From contig CM038702.1 of assembly GCA_021613375.1 (NCBI GenBank), positions 27,325,349 through 27,389,348 on the forward strand: DNA of 64,000 nucleotides. The letters are read 5' to 3'. Shown here piece by piece: positions 36,463 to 47,236 of this stretch; within the stretch, counting starts at the first letter, position 1; the number at the start of each line of letters is the position of its first letter. A model generated the notes under the pieces. The model saw nothing but the letters and a program-made list of their open reading frames with translations, ran no database searches and was not told the DNA's origin. The DNA comes from Megaleporinus macrocephalus. Lineage: Eukaryota > Chordata > Actinopteri > Characiformes > Anostomidae. Both the position numbers and the translations under genes were made by a program.

Positions 36463-37520
36463 GTGAGGCTGCACGTACCTATGCTAAAATCTTTAATGCA
36501 TTAATCTAAAGATGGCAATGGAGCTGAAATCTGTCTACTTCAGTATCAGTTTCCACGCAGGTTAGATTGGTGAGTGCAATCATGTTGAATAAATCTGCAT
36601 TATGATACATAGACAGCTTGCACTGCTTCCAAGCTAGCTAGATAGCAAACCAACCGAAACCAGACATAATAGCTAGCTCGGTGCTTTGTGAGAGCAGTGA
36701 TTAAAGCTAAAAGCTACAGTGAACAGTCCAATCGTTCTCTGTCTTCAGAAGGGCCAATGCATGCATTATCCCAGAACGGCTGAATATGCAGGCCAAGCAC
36801 GCAATTTACAAAGAGCAATGAGGAAAATGAGCCTGTCTGCAGGTCAGCGCTGCATTTATCAGCTGATTTGTTGAATTTAGAAGATCAAACATGTACTTAG
36901 GCACCAGTTCTTTTCCCCTAATTGATCCAAACTGCCCATTAAGATATAAATCCTTTTTTACATTTCAGGCAATTATTAATTGAAATGACATTAAGAGCAA
37001 AACTATGACAAATCTGGTAGAAGAGGTAGGTTCAGTAAATTTGTGCCTAACTGGAGACATGACCAACATTTGGCAGAAATACATTCATACCTCCCAAGTT
37101 CACTAAATTCCAATGAGATTTTTCAGTCTCTATGTTGGGGGGATCGGTGCCATCATGTGGGAAAAAACACCTTTATGGCTTTCAAGGAAAAGATTGCAAA
37201 GTGTTCATAGCATTTACAGTCAATATGTAATAAAAAGCTGTTTACACTTTATTTGCGCCTGACTGCATCGTGCAGTGCATGGGTCGATTATTGTCTAGTC
37301 ATGCCACAAATCACTCTCTCAGAATTTTCAGGGTTTGCCATCCTAATCGTGCCATTTCTGGTAGAGTTAAAAGATGTGTAGTTTCAAATTAATTGCAGGC
37401 AGAAGTGGGAAATCACTATTGCTGTTGCCCCTCCAGCTGTGGGGGCTGCTTTTAACTCACCCTGCCTAGCGCTTCATTTGTGTGGCCCAGGTACCAGTCT
37501 GCACACTGGTGGTTGTAAAG
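36463..37520. other. Noncoding DNA
   Basis: Nothing recognised between the poly(A) tract and the family 5 Tc1 element. Confidence 0.4.
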
Positions 37521-38505
37521 ATATACAGAGCTTGGACAATGAAACTGAAACATCTGTCATTTTAGTGTGGGAGGTTTCATGGCTAAATAGGTCCAGTCTG
37601 GTGGCCAGTCTTCATTAATTGCACTTTGCACCAGTAAGAGCAGTGTGTGAAGGTCAGTTAGAAGGTAAGGCTACAGTTTTGGCATCAATTATTGCAATGC
37701 ACACAACATATGGGTGGCATACCAGGTTTAAAGAGAGGTACATATGGTTGGTGCACGTCTTGCTGGCGCATCTGTGACAAGACAGCAAGTCTTTGTGATG
37801 TATCAAGAGCCACGGTATCCAGGGTAATGTCAGCATACCACCAAGGATGGACGAACCACATCCACAGGATTAACTGCAAGAAGAAACGGTTTTGAAAAGG
37901 GATGTTGGCGGGAGCTAACCCGGATTCTAAAAAACATAAAACCACGGCTGCCAAATCTCCGGCATGAATTAAATGTGCAGCTCAACTCTCCTGTTTCACC
38001 AGAACAGTCCGTCAGAGCTCCACAGGTCAATATACACAGCCGGGCTGCTTTAGCAAACCTTTTCGTCACTCGTGCAATGCAAAACGTCGGTTCAAATGGT
38101 GCAAGGTAGCGCTACAAATCTTGGGTAGTGGAAAATGTGTAACATGTATTGTTCTCTGATGAGTCCACCTATACTGTTTTCCCACATCTGGGAGAGGCTA
38201 TGGTGTGGAATGCCCCAAAGAAGAGTACCAGTGTGAAGGATGGTAATGGATCTGTGATGGTTTTGGGCTACCAATATCTTGGACTTCCCTTGGCCGCAAT
38301 ACTTGTGCTAGATGCGACGTTGCTGCCAAGGACTAACCCGAACCTTCTGTGATGTATATGTGCAGTCCATTGGTTCAAACATTGTATCCTGAGGCAGTGT
38401 GGTGTATCAGGTGACAATCACCAATAACACACAGGCAAGGACTGGTGAAAGATTGGTTTGATGAACATGATAAGTGTAGTTGAACATCTCCATGGCCTGC
38501 ACAGT

Positions 38506-40090
38506 TGTTAACGATCCATGCACAAAACCATAATTGTCCTTTTTCTGATTTGTCGAACCACGCAGATTTTGTTTTCTGTTCTAAGACTTTGCTGTTCAAA
38601 ACCAGCGTTTCCAGAGACAAGAAGTCTTTCCATCAGACACACACCACCCCGCTCTTCATGCCTTAAAATCAGATAAGACAGGGATTAAAAAACTATTTTT
38701 GACCCAGCGCTACCCCCACATCCTGCTGACACCAGTTTAGCAGGAGACCCAGACTTTATAAGCCAAATTAACTTTTCGAATTGAAATGTTCCTCTATTTG
38801 TGGGCCGTGAAATATGTAAGTTGTTATCGTGTCCACATATATGTCTATACTGTGTCTTTTAATTTTCCTTCTCTCTCTCCAAGACCTTTGATTTTACAAG
38901 CAAAATTATCTGAGTTTGATCCAAGCTAAATTCTTCGATTTACGCCAAATGAACCTTTATATGTTTGTAATGTTTTCATAACCTCATTTACAAGTTTGAT
39001 TGTGGTTATATGTGGTAGAATTAAGCGGTTGGTGCTGTGTTAAAAGCTTTGTAGTTTTTTTTAGTAAACTTAAAGATCTACTTAAATTCCTTACGGTTTA
39101 CCAAAATCTTTACAGCTGCTCAGACGAACGCTGGACACTTGATTTCAATTGGAGATTTATGTTTATTTCCATTTTTAACATTACTCTTTTGTTTTCTTTT
39201 TCCTTTAATCTGTTTGAATCGGCATTCTTCCTCCGGTATGTAGATTCAAAGTTCTAAATGATGCCTGGCTATGCCTCAGCCAATCAGGATAGTGTGATGC
39301 GCTTGCTTTGTGACAAACACAGTGATGCATATGCATGAGAGGGAGGGGCCTTCCACGTCACCACTCCACTTCAGGAACTCTATAAGAGAGACTTCTCTCA
39401 ACTCTGTCTCTTTCTCCTTGACTTGGACAAAGACGGCAAGCTGTTGTGAGCTCCAAGGAGTGCCAGGGCGTCGGCCTTAGAGGTAGGACTTATCTATTCA
39501 TCCGGGGCTTTTTAGACGCGGAAACTGAGGAAGGCAACGACATGTGACTCGCGTGACTCGCAGGGAAGCATCCAACCGCCATGGCAGTAGAGGTCCACCC
39601 GGCCCGCCGTCACCGAGCAACCAGCGTGTCGCCATCTAACGGAGAGGCCTTGTTTGATGTCTACACGACGGTATACCGTCCGCGGCTTCCCTCGGACGAA
39701 ATGCAGGCGCACACGCATGCGAAAACATCTGTCGTGATCGGTACCGAGTTAAGTGAAGGCAGTTTCCACAGAGTGGAATATTTCCATTCTATATAGCAAG
39801 TTCGCTTTCTTTTTAGTCTAGGTTCCTTTCTTTCACCCTTTTTTTTATCTCTTTTTCGTTTGTATTTAATATTATACGTACTTTTGATGTGTTTATCTAT
39901 AAATAAAGCCTTCTTTATATAAGCTAGTCTGGTGTGTTTTCAATATTATTACCAGTGTGTGGATCCCTGAACTCAAACCAACCTCAACCTCAGAAACTTA
40001 ATATTTTATAAGGGTAGATTTGATTCATCTAAATTATTTAATTCGATTAATTAATTGGTGGATTAAATAAATACCCCTAGTTACGTTACA
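38506..40090 (+). mobile_element. Solo LTR (1585 bp) of an LTR retroelement, with 5-bp target duplication
   Basis: The insert begins TGTTAACG and ends GTTACA, the TG...CA rule for LTRs. It is flanked on both sides by ACAGT (38501-38505 and 40091-40095). The Tc1 sequence reads straight through once one ACAGT and the insert are removed. Inside are a CCAAT box (39280), a TATAAGAGAG box (39381-39390) and AATAAA (39902-39907), in the order and spacing of U3, R and U5. No gag, pol or env text and no second LTR are present, so it is the product of LTR-LTR recombination. The retroelement family is not identifiable from the LTR alone. A 1.6-kb LTR is long. Confidence 0.88.
39581..39796 (+). other. 71-codon open frame with strong Kozak start inside the LTR
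   Basis: The ATG at 39581 lies in CCGCCATGG, a near-optimal initiation context. It is downstream of the LTR TATA box and inside an unusually CpG-rich stretch (39420-39760). A possible splice donor (GAG then GTAGGA) lies just upstream at about 39482. No homology is recognised. It could be a leader or accessory frame of the parent element, or chance. Confidence 0.25.
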
Positions 40091-40370
40091 ACAGTCACCA
40101 GATCTGAATATTATTGAGCTTCTTTAGGGTGTTTTGGAGGAGCAAGTCAGGAAACACTTTCCTCCACTAGCATCACGTAGTGACCTGGCCACTATCCTGC
40201 AAGAAGAATGGCTTAAAATCCCTCTGACCACTGTGCAGGACTTGTATATGTCATTCCAAGAAGAATTGACGCTGTATGGCGCAAATGGAGGCCATACACC
40301 TATACGAATTTTTATTGTGGTCTGAATCAGGTGTTCAGTTCATTTCATTCATTTCATCCAACCCCTGTAT

Positions 40371-41444
40371 AGCTACTGTACATTAGAGATGGAAGGATCA
40401 ATTGGTTACCAATATTTGTTGGCTGATATTTCTCTAGACTGTTAGCTGATTTGTGACATTAAACATATGAGTCCTTTGTTCAAATGCTTGATGGAAATAC
40501 AGATTTTTTTACTTTTATCTATAGGGGTAAAACTGTAGGCCTCACATCAGTCTGACTCAGCAAAAAGCTGCTTCTTAAGGTTTAAACTTAAGTACTAACA
40601 TAGAGAAAGCTAACTAACAACTTACACTAATCTAATATGACACTTAAGAGTACATCACTCACCCGAGAACCCTGAGAATCAGACGACAGTTGCACGTACA
40701 AAGATGTCTGGTGCTGTTTTCACATGTTTGCAGAGCCATGAATGCCAAACATTTCATTGCTGAATTTGAGACAAACTCAGCATTATACATAAAAAAGCTG
40801 TACACAGCTCCCCTATCTTTCCCCACCTTAAGCCCTCCACTGATAACCATCTACTCTCACCAGTAATGCTGTCACAATGGCAATGTTAGCTTGGCTCTGT
40901 TAGAACTTTTTTCAAATTTAAACATGCTTCATTTGTACTAGCTATCTGTCAGAAGTGCTGAAAGTCAACTGGCGATCTGTATTTACCCGGCTCACCTCTA
41001 GTATGCGTACAATGCACTTATAAATTTGTTTCATTTTCTTAACAGCAAGTCCTCACGTCCTCGCCTCAAACCGTGTCAAATCGTTGAGTAATCTAACAGA
41101 CCAGCTCATGTGGTTTTTCACACAGATCATAGCTAGAGCTTCCCTCACCTCAAATCCTTCTCCAAACCCTGCCATGTTCATTACCGCAGGTCAACAAAAG
41201 CTTTGCAGTATTAATAGTTTAGCTTTAAAGGTTTTCCTTACTTATCTGGAAGGAATGCACTGGGGTCTGTTTTACATGGACAGTTTAACTGAAACAGTGG
41301 GTCCAGCATTCTCACACACACTCTGCTGAATTAATACAGGGTGAGCATTACAAGCTCTCAGCCAAAGCAATTTCACCCTCCATCACTAGCCTTTATTCTT
41401 CAAAGCCACAGATACAGCAATACACTCAACATGAGCTGCACAGA
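40371..41444. other. Noncoding DNA
   Basis: No gene or clear repeat recognised. Confidence 0.4.
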
Positions 41445-41690
41445 GTAGAGAGAGAGAGAGAGACAGATACAGAGACAGAGACAGAGATAGAGAGAAAGAA
41501 AGATAAATGAGCAGGAAGGGAAGAGAGTGAAGGAAGAAAGAAAGACAAATGATGATGGAGAAGGAAGTATAGAGGAAGAAAAATAGACAGAGAACGGGGA
41601 ATTGGGGGTAGGGAGATAATAGAAAGAAAATGGAGGGAAATAAAACATAAATGATGAGAAAAGGATGAAACACAGAGGGAGAGGGGGAAA
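41445..41690 (+). repeat. Purine-rich low-complexity tract
   Basis: The plus strand is almost all A and G (agagagag, agacagaga, aggaagaaag). Minus-strand Leu/Ser/Phe-rich open frames here are artefacts. Confidence 0.88.
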
Positions 41691-42620
41691 GTATGGAAAT
41701 CTCTGGATGAAAGAAAAAGTTTGATGATTTGGTGATTTTAAACTCAGTATATAAAGCGGCTCTAATGGTACGTGTTCACTGTAACTTCACTGTGCTGCAT
41801 CCTGCTCATTTACATGCAGGGCTCGGCCGGGTTCCACATGGTGCATGACAATCTGTGTCGCCAAGTTCAGCAGATTTCCGCTTTCTGCAAGTAAGTCCAG
41901 CCACCAGTGTATTTAGCCAATCAGGCAAGAGTAGGCTAGGCTTCACCATGAAAAAAAAAATCTGCATTTTATTATTACTGTTATCTTTGGTGTTACCTTT
42001 AATAAAAAAATAGACACAGCAAACAACATGTTTACTGACCCATATATGTCTGATAAGATTCCTGTTAATTTCCTTCATTTTCATAACACCAGTGGTGAGC
42101 GGAGAGAGATTCTGTGTGGTGTAATGTGCCATGAGATTCTATCTTAATTATTTTAATATATGAATGCTTCTCTGTTGTTTGTTAGCTGTTGATTGTTCCA
42201 TCTTAATATGACTAATACTGTCTTGTCTTTATTGGAAGTTAATGTCAGTAAACCCCACTTACTGAGATTTCTAAAGCTTTATATCCAGATCTCAGAATTT
42301 AATCATGGAACATTGTTCAGCACCACTGAAATCAGATGCACTTCAGTAATACCCATATCAAACAGTACACAACTGGTCTTATTTGAATAAGTAGACCAGC
42401 CACTGTCTCTCTGCTGCATCTGCAGCCTGACGGTAATGTAAAACACATTGGGGCATTTGGTAAACATCATTATAAAGATTTATTCTGAGGAATATTATAA
42501 ACCACAGCATATTTTCCTCTGTGACCAGCTACAGTACAGCTTTGGTAACATGTGGTTTATAAAGCCGGTCAGTATTATTTGAATTCAGCAAATCAACTTC
42601 TTACAAAACAAAAAAAAAAC
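41691..42620. other. Noncoding DNA
   Basis: No gene seen. Confidence 0.4.
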
Positions 42621-42624
42621 AGTT

Positions 42625-43300
42625 AATTCGCTGAAAGCAAGTTAGCAGACTAGCCAATCAGCTCAAAGCAAAACAGGAAACCAGGCAATCAGCTTTTATT
42701 AAGACGGAGGACTGTACAGTTGGCTTCTAACAAGTTAGAAGACTGACCAATCAGCTCAAAGCAAGGCAGGAGACTGGCCAGTCAGGTCTCAGCAAGACAG
42801 GTGGGTGGGCACTAAACTCTCAGCAGAAGTCCAGCCTGCTTTGTGCGTGCCAGCATTAAAAGACTGACCATTCAGCTCACAAGTATTCGACTCTCAGCAA
42901 GACAGGAGACTGAGACCTCTCAGCAAATGAGTAAACGAGACAGTTAACTCTCAACAAGGCAAATGATTGGTCAATTAGATGTCTGCAATGGAAGAGACTG
43001 GCCAGTCAAGACTTTAAAAGGGATTGAAAGTCCTGTCAATCTGCTCTGAGCAAGACCACCCAATCAGCTCTCAGCAAGGTTGGATATTATCCAGTCAACA
43101 CACAAAAAAGTTGGAGTCTAATCAGTCAGCTCTGGGCAAAGCTGGAGACAGTTCAGATGCCAGTAACAGTGCCCAATCAGCTCTCAGCAGGGGAAAAGAC
43201 CTGCCAATCACTGGCGAAGATCACGTCCACCCAATCAGCTTTCATCAAAGTGGAGCACAGCACATCAGCTCCCAGCAAGGTTAGATTCTGGCTGGTCATC
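42625..43300 (+). repeat. 31-bp minisatellite with CCAATCAG motif, block 1
   Basis: A degenerate unit, approximately GCAAGGCAGGAGACTGGCCA plus ATCAGCTCTCA, is repeated about 20 times with variable spacing. CCAATCA is intact at 42654, 42747, 43060, 43173, 43204 and 43231. A second block follows after about 550 bases. Open frames across it (for example 43024-43284) are by-products. Confidence 0.82.
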
Positions 43301-43850
43301 TTCTTTACAACATATTCTGCTCGTTCAACAGTGAAATTGCAACCAGCACTACAAATAAATAAATAAACAAGTATAAAATATGCCCCCCTGTTTGTTGGGG
43401 CAGAAATTCTTGTTTCAAACAAATTCCTGAATCTTCTAAATCTGTCACTGTGAGATTGTTGCAAACCTGCTTCACAAAGATAGCTTACATGTATACAAAT
43501 ACAAAAACCAAGAAATTATATTCAAATTAAATATAAATCGAGCAGCAGTGGAGAAAACTGTTAAAAAAGTGAGGGTGGGGCAGAAGTTGGGGCGGGGGGG
43601 GGGGGGGGGGCTGGTTGAAGCTGGCTGAGTTTAGAGGAGTTAAGTTCTTAAATGCCTGATGGCCTAGAGTGAACGACAGAACACACACACACACACTCAG
43701 CAGATAAGTAATACAGAAAATTGATAGTAAGCATCAAAACAAATTGTGTATAGTTAAAAAAAAATTTGAAAACTAAAACTTATCCAAATGTATGTGATTT
43801 ACTAAGACATATTAGGTGACTGACGTTTGATTCTTTTGTTTAAGGCTAAA
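43301..43850. other. Spacer between the two 31-bp minisatellite blocks
   Basis: Contains a run of about 17 G (43594-43610) and a short (CA)n tract. No gene was seen. Confidence 0.5.
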
Positions 43851-44125
43851 CAAGCTAACAAGTAAAAAGCAGGCAATCAGCCAATCCGATCTCATAAAAG
43901 CAATTAGCCCTCAGCAAGGCTGGAAATCAGCCAGTTAGCTCCCAGGAAAGGAGGAGGCTAGTCACTCAGCTCTCAACAAGGTTAGAAACCAGCGAATTGG
44001 ATCTCTACAAGGCATAAGAACAACCAATCAGGTCTCAGAAAAAGTAGAAACCGGCTAATTGGCTCTCAGAAAAGCAAAAAACCAACCAATCCATTTCTAC
44101 AAAAACAAAAGAATCACCAAGGGGC
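43850..44125 (+). repeat. 31-bp minisatellite, block 2
   Basis: Units such as AACCAATCAGGTCTCAG (about 44022-44038), GCTAATTGGCTCTCAG and CAGTTAGCTCCCAGGAAAGG continue the pattern of block 1, at greater divergence. Confidence 0.75.
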
Positions 44126-44129
44126 TTCT

Positions 44130-44805
44130 AGTAAGTGAGACAGTTAGGAAAAGAAAAGGAAAGAAACCACTTGTTTTAGGCAATCAAAAAGTTGCAACTT
44201 GCAACATAGTCTCTTCCTGTCGTAAGAGACTCTGGTTCGCTTTATCACTCACTGTAACAAACAATTTGGCAGGCAAGCAAATCAAGCGCAGAAAACCATG
44301 CAAGAATACTCTGTAGCAGACAAACGTGTAAAATGAAGTGCTCAACTATGAGGGCTGTCCATGGCTTGTGTAAAAGAGGGCAACATGGAATGATTCATTG
44401 CCAAAGAAGAGAATGAGTCAGCAGGCTAGAGTTACTGTCTGTTAGGAGGTAGAACTGAAGGGTTGGATTAGGCTAATGTGTGTAATGTAGCATAATTTGT
44501 AAGCAATGTTTTTCTGTAATTTATTAAGCACATGCCATTCCATGCAGCAAAAATCACCCATTAAGAAGCCTTGCACCATGTGCTTCTGAGACATTATGGT
44601 GACAAAAAAACATACAGCAGAAAACCTGCCTGGGTCAGTCGGTCAGGATCTGAGAACAGTCCTCTGCAGATATGAACCTTACATAAACAAGTAGCTCTTG
44701 AATGTAACTAAATAACTGAAAGAAATTATGAAACGTTGTCTGTTCTCAGGCAACTCAAGTTTTCTTTGTTGCTTCATGTGACGTTGTTGTCACAATTCAT
44801 GTGGG
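44130..44805. other. Noncoding DNA
   Basis: No gene recognised. Confidence 0.4.
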
Positions 44806-44809
44806 ATGT

Positions 44810-44995
44810 TTTAGAGCAGTGTGTCCCAACCCAGGTCCTGGAGGCAAACTGCCCTTCACATTTCAGTGCTGCTCTAACACACCCACTGCAACTCAGTAAA
44901 GGATTGTTAATGAGCTGATTAGTTGAAGCAGGTGTGTTGGGAGCAGGGAATGCACTAAAATATAGGCAGGGCAGAGGTTTTTGCATTACAACTCA
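44810..44995 (+). repeat. MITE-like dispersed repeat (AGGTCCTGGAGG motif)
   Basis: CCAGGTCCTGGAGGC at 44830, CTGCTCTAACACACCCACTG at 44868 and GTTGAAGCAGGTGTGTTGGG at 44922 match a short interspersed repeat very common in otophysan fish. Its normal form ends in a reverse complement of the head. The right end is missing here. Confidence 0.55.
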
Positions 44996-44999
44996 TTAT

Positions 45000-47105
45000 T
45001 GCTTGATTGAAAAAGAGATGAAATCATGTACCAATCTTAACAGCTGGAAATACTATGGGCCTTTAAGGCCTTTAGAAAAACCCAATAAATCTGTACTCAC
45101 TGGTTCATGTTTATTAGAAGCCTTACAAGACTATGACCTGTCCCCATGGGTGATATAACAAATGGTCTTACCTGGGCTCAAGCCACCCTTCCCACCCCCA
45201 CCCAGTAATTAATGGCCTCCAAAGCCTCTGATTGGCCACTTCTATAAAAAAAGTGAATTGCAAGTAAAGAAAGAAAGTACAAGTAAATGCTACATTAATT
45301 CTGTTTTATAAGATGATTCAATTATAGTTTGTAAAGCTGTGTTGTTTTAGAAATAATAATGGTTTAGTGAATAAACCCCACCACGGACTGGTCATGCAAC
45401 ATGAGGTGAGGTCAAGTTCAGCAGAAGTGTCACTTTACATTCTAACTACCTGTCAGTTGTGGAAAGTATCAAATTACATGTCCTCTTGTTACAGTGCTTG
45501 AGAAAATTTTCCCTGTGAAAAAAGGGAGTGTCAGTTAAATACCCCTCTGAAACCTGTCGAAACCTCAACATCCACCTAGAGGAAGCATACAAGCTGTTAG
45601 CTGACTTCTAGCTAATTCTAGCTCAACAGGTGCCGTGTTGTATTACTATATCCTTTTTACCTGGCTGTTTCCGATCAACACATCAGATATTTATAAAACC
45701 TAAAGGTTGTTGGACTGTTTGTGTTATAGCTGGGTCCAGGGTCTGACCATGAACGAAAAGCTCAGCGAGACAGACGTAACGATTGTATGTTCAGTTGGGC
45801 AGCGAGATTTGACTTCAAGAACTGACCAAAACAAGGCCGAAACAAACAAACACACATCTAGCGAGAGTAGAGAGACTAGGGTAGAAAGACTACCTCACCT
45901 ACAGAAAATAAAGTGAGAATACAATACAATAACCTTCCCTAACTCCCTAATTAGTGACAGCCAGGAGTAAAGTGAAGATAAACACAAATGGCCAAAAAAC
46001 TCCCTACTTCCTGACTGCCCACAGTGTGAGCTATAATAGGATGTACAAACTTGAGCATTTACAGCCAAATGAATCGAAACAGGGTTATACAAAAGTCTCA
46101 GTCAAAACAAGCAGAGGGTTAGGCACACTGGAAACAAGCAACAGGATGAAAACACAAAGTACTATAACAAGAAACAAGCTGCTGGGCTTAAACCGCATTT
46201 ACAGAAAGTGGAGTATGGGGATCAGGAATGGAGGGCACGTCCAGTAAGGGACAGCAAATAAGGAGGATAGGCTACAACTGGAACAGATAAACACACAGAA
46301 AACAGGAAACAGATACACACCCAACAATAGGACAGCTCATCACCACTGGAGTTGTAATTGCCAGCGCCAAAGCAGCTAGATACACGGGCATCAACCCCTG
46401 GCCTGCAGTTTTCTCTGTATTAAATGCAGTTTTGTTGCAGGAAATCAGGTCAAACTGAGATTCACTATGAACACTGGTCAATAACTCTGTGACTCAGACT
46501 GTTTTTTGACTTTCTGTTTTATTAGATTTACTGGCCTAAATCAGGTGGTGGGTTGTGAACAGATATCACTCAAACTGATTTTTAAAATTGTATGAGCACA
46601 TGATCAAAGATACCTCCTCGATCTTAGCTTGCCAATTAAATTACACAGAAAACAACCTGTGCTCTCGCTCTCTTTGGCTCTCTCATTTTCTTATTGGCTC
46701 AGGAACCAGGCACCCAACACTGAAAACAGCTATGTTAGTCCCACCCAAAAATAATACTGTGGGGGCTAATCAAACAGCTGTCTCAGTTCATGCTATGCTG
46801 TGTGCTGTGGGTGGTGCTGGGCCTTCTTTAAGCACTGGTCAAGCTTGTGTTGATCTGCGTGATTAAAAATAAGGACCATTTTGCCTAAAAAATAACTATA
46901 ATAAAAATCACACTGAAAATACATCACGGTCATCTCGGTTTTGCATGAAGACACCCAACCCGACGGAGCTGGTGTGCTCCAGCACATAGAACTTTTTTTC
47001 ATGACTTCTAAAAGTTTCAGTATCTCCAAAAGCAGCTCAAACTGGACAACGACAGGTTTATTTTCTGAATAAAGTGATGAAGCTTGCCATGCTAATTTCA
47101 CTTTT
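45000..47105. other. Noncoding DNA
   Basis: No gene recognised. A minus-strand open frame at 46793-47101 (102 codons) matches nothing I know and has no splice or start signals. Confidence 0.4.
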
Positions 47106-47178
47106 CCAGAATGGACAGTAGCAGTTTGTCTGTTCTGTATGGGAACAAAGGATCAGATAATCCTTGCTTTCTCCCTCC

Positions 47179-47235
<57 letters not shown>
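47106..47235 (+). repeat. Inverted duplicate of 24107-24182 plus (CT)n microsatellite
   Basis: 47106-47181 is identical to the reverse complement of 24107-24182. The CT repeat (about 47182-47233) corresponds to the GA repeat adjoining the other copy. Homology ends at the microsatellite: the sequence beyond it differs at the two loci. Confidence 0.95.

Positions 47236-47236
<1 letters not shown>

Larger units (their letters stand above)
37710..40325 (+). pseudogene. Tc1 transposase pseudogene (family 5), split by the LTR
   Basis: It starts at ATG 37710 and shows a degraded helix-turn-helix region (GGTGCACG, then GGTATCCAGGGTAATGTCAG near 37814). TTCTCTGATGAGTCCACC (about 38153, first catalytic Asp) and GTGGAATGCCCCAAAG follow. 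The LTR enters at 38506, after CATGGCCTGCACAGT. Beyond it the text resumes at CACCAGATCTGAATATTATT (40096) with a TAG where Trp is expected (near 40125). The C-terminus continues LEEQVRKHFPP, LQEEWLKIPLTTVQ to a TGA at 40325. Frameshifts and the premature stop make it dead. Confidence 0.88.
37523..40370 (+). mobile_element. Tc1-like transposon (family 5) interrupted by a solo LTR
   Basis: The left end CTTGGACAATGAAACTGAAA (37531-37550) pairs with a decayed right end around CATCCAACCCCTGTA (40356-40370). Without the inserted LTR and one copy of the target duplication the element is about 1.26 kb, the normal full length for this family. The transposase reads on the plus strand on both sides of the insertion. 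Confidence 0.9.

Noticed and set aside
36256..36474. Poly-Phe frame on the minus strand
   Set aside because: Translation of the poly(A)/poly(T) tract.
38506..40090. Complete endogenous retrovirus
   Set aside because: A single LTR with matching target duplications on both sides, and no gag, pol or env text. It is a solo LTR.
43024..43464. Open frames of 69-95 codons at the 31-bp minisatellite
   Set aside because: They follow the degenerate repeat and lack splice or start support.
46793..47101. 102-codon minus-strand frame
   Set aside because: No recognised domain, no flanking splice or polyadenylation signals, and length within chance expectation.
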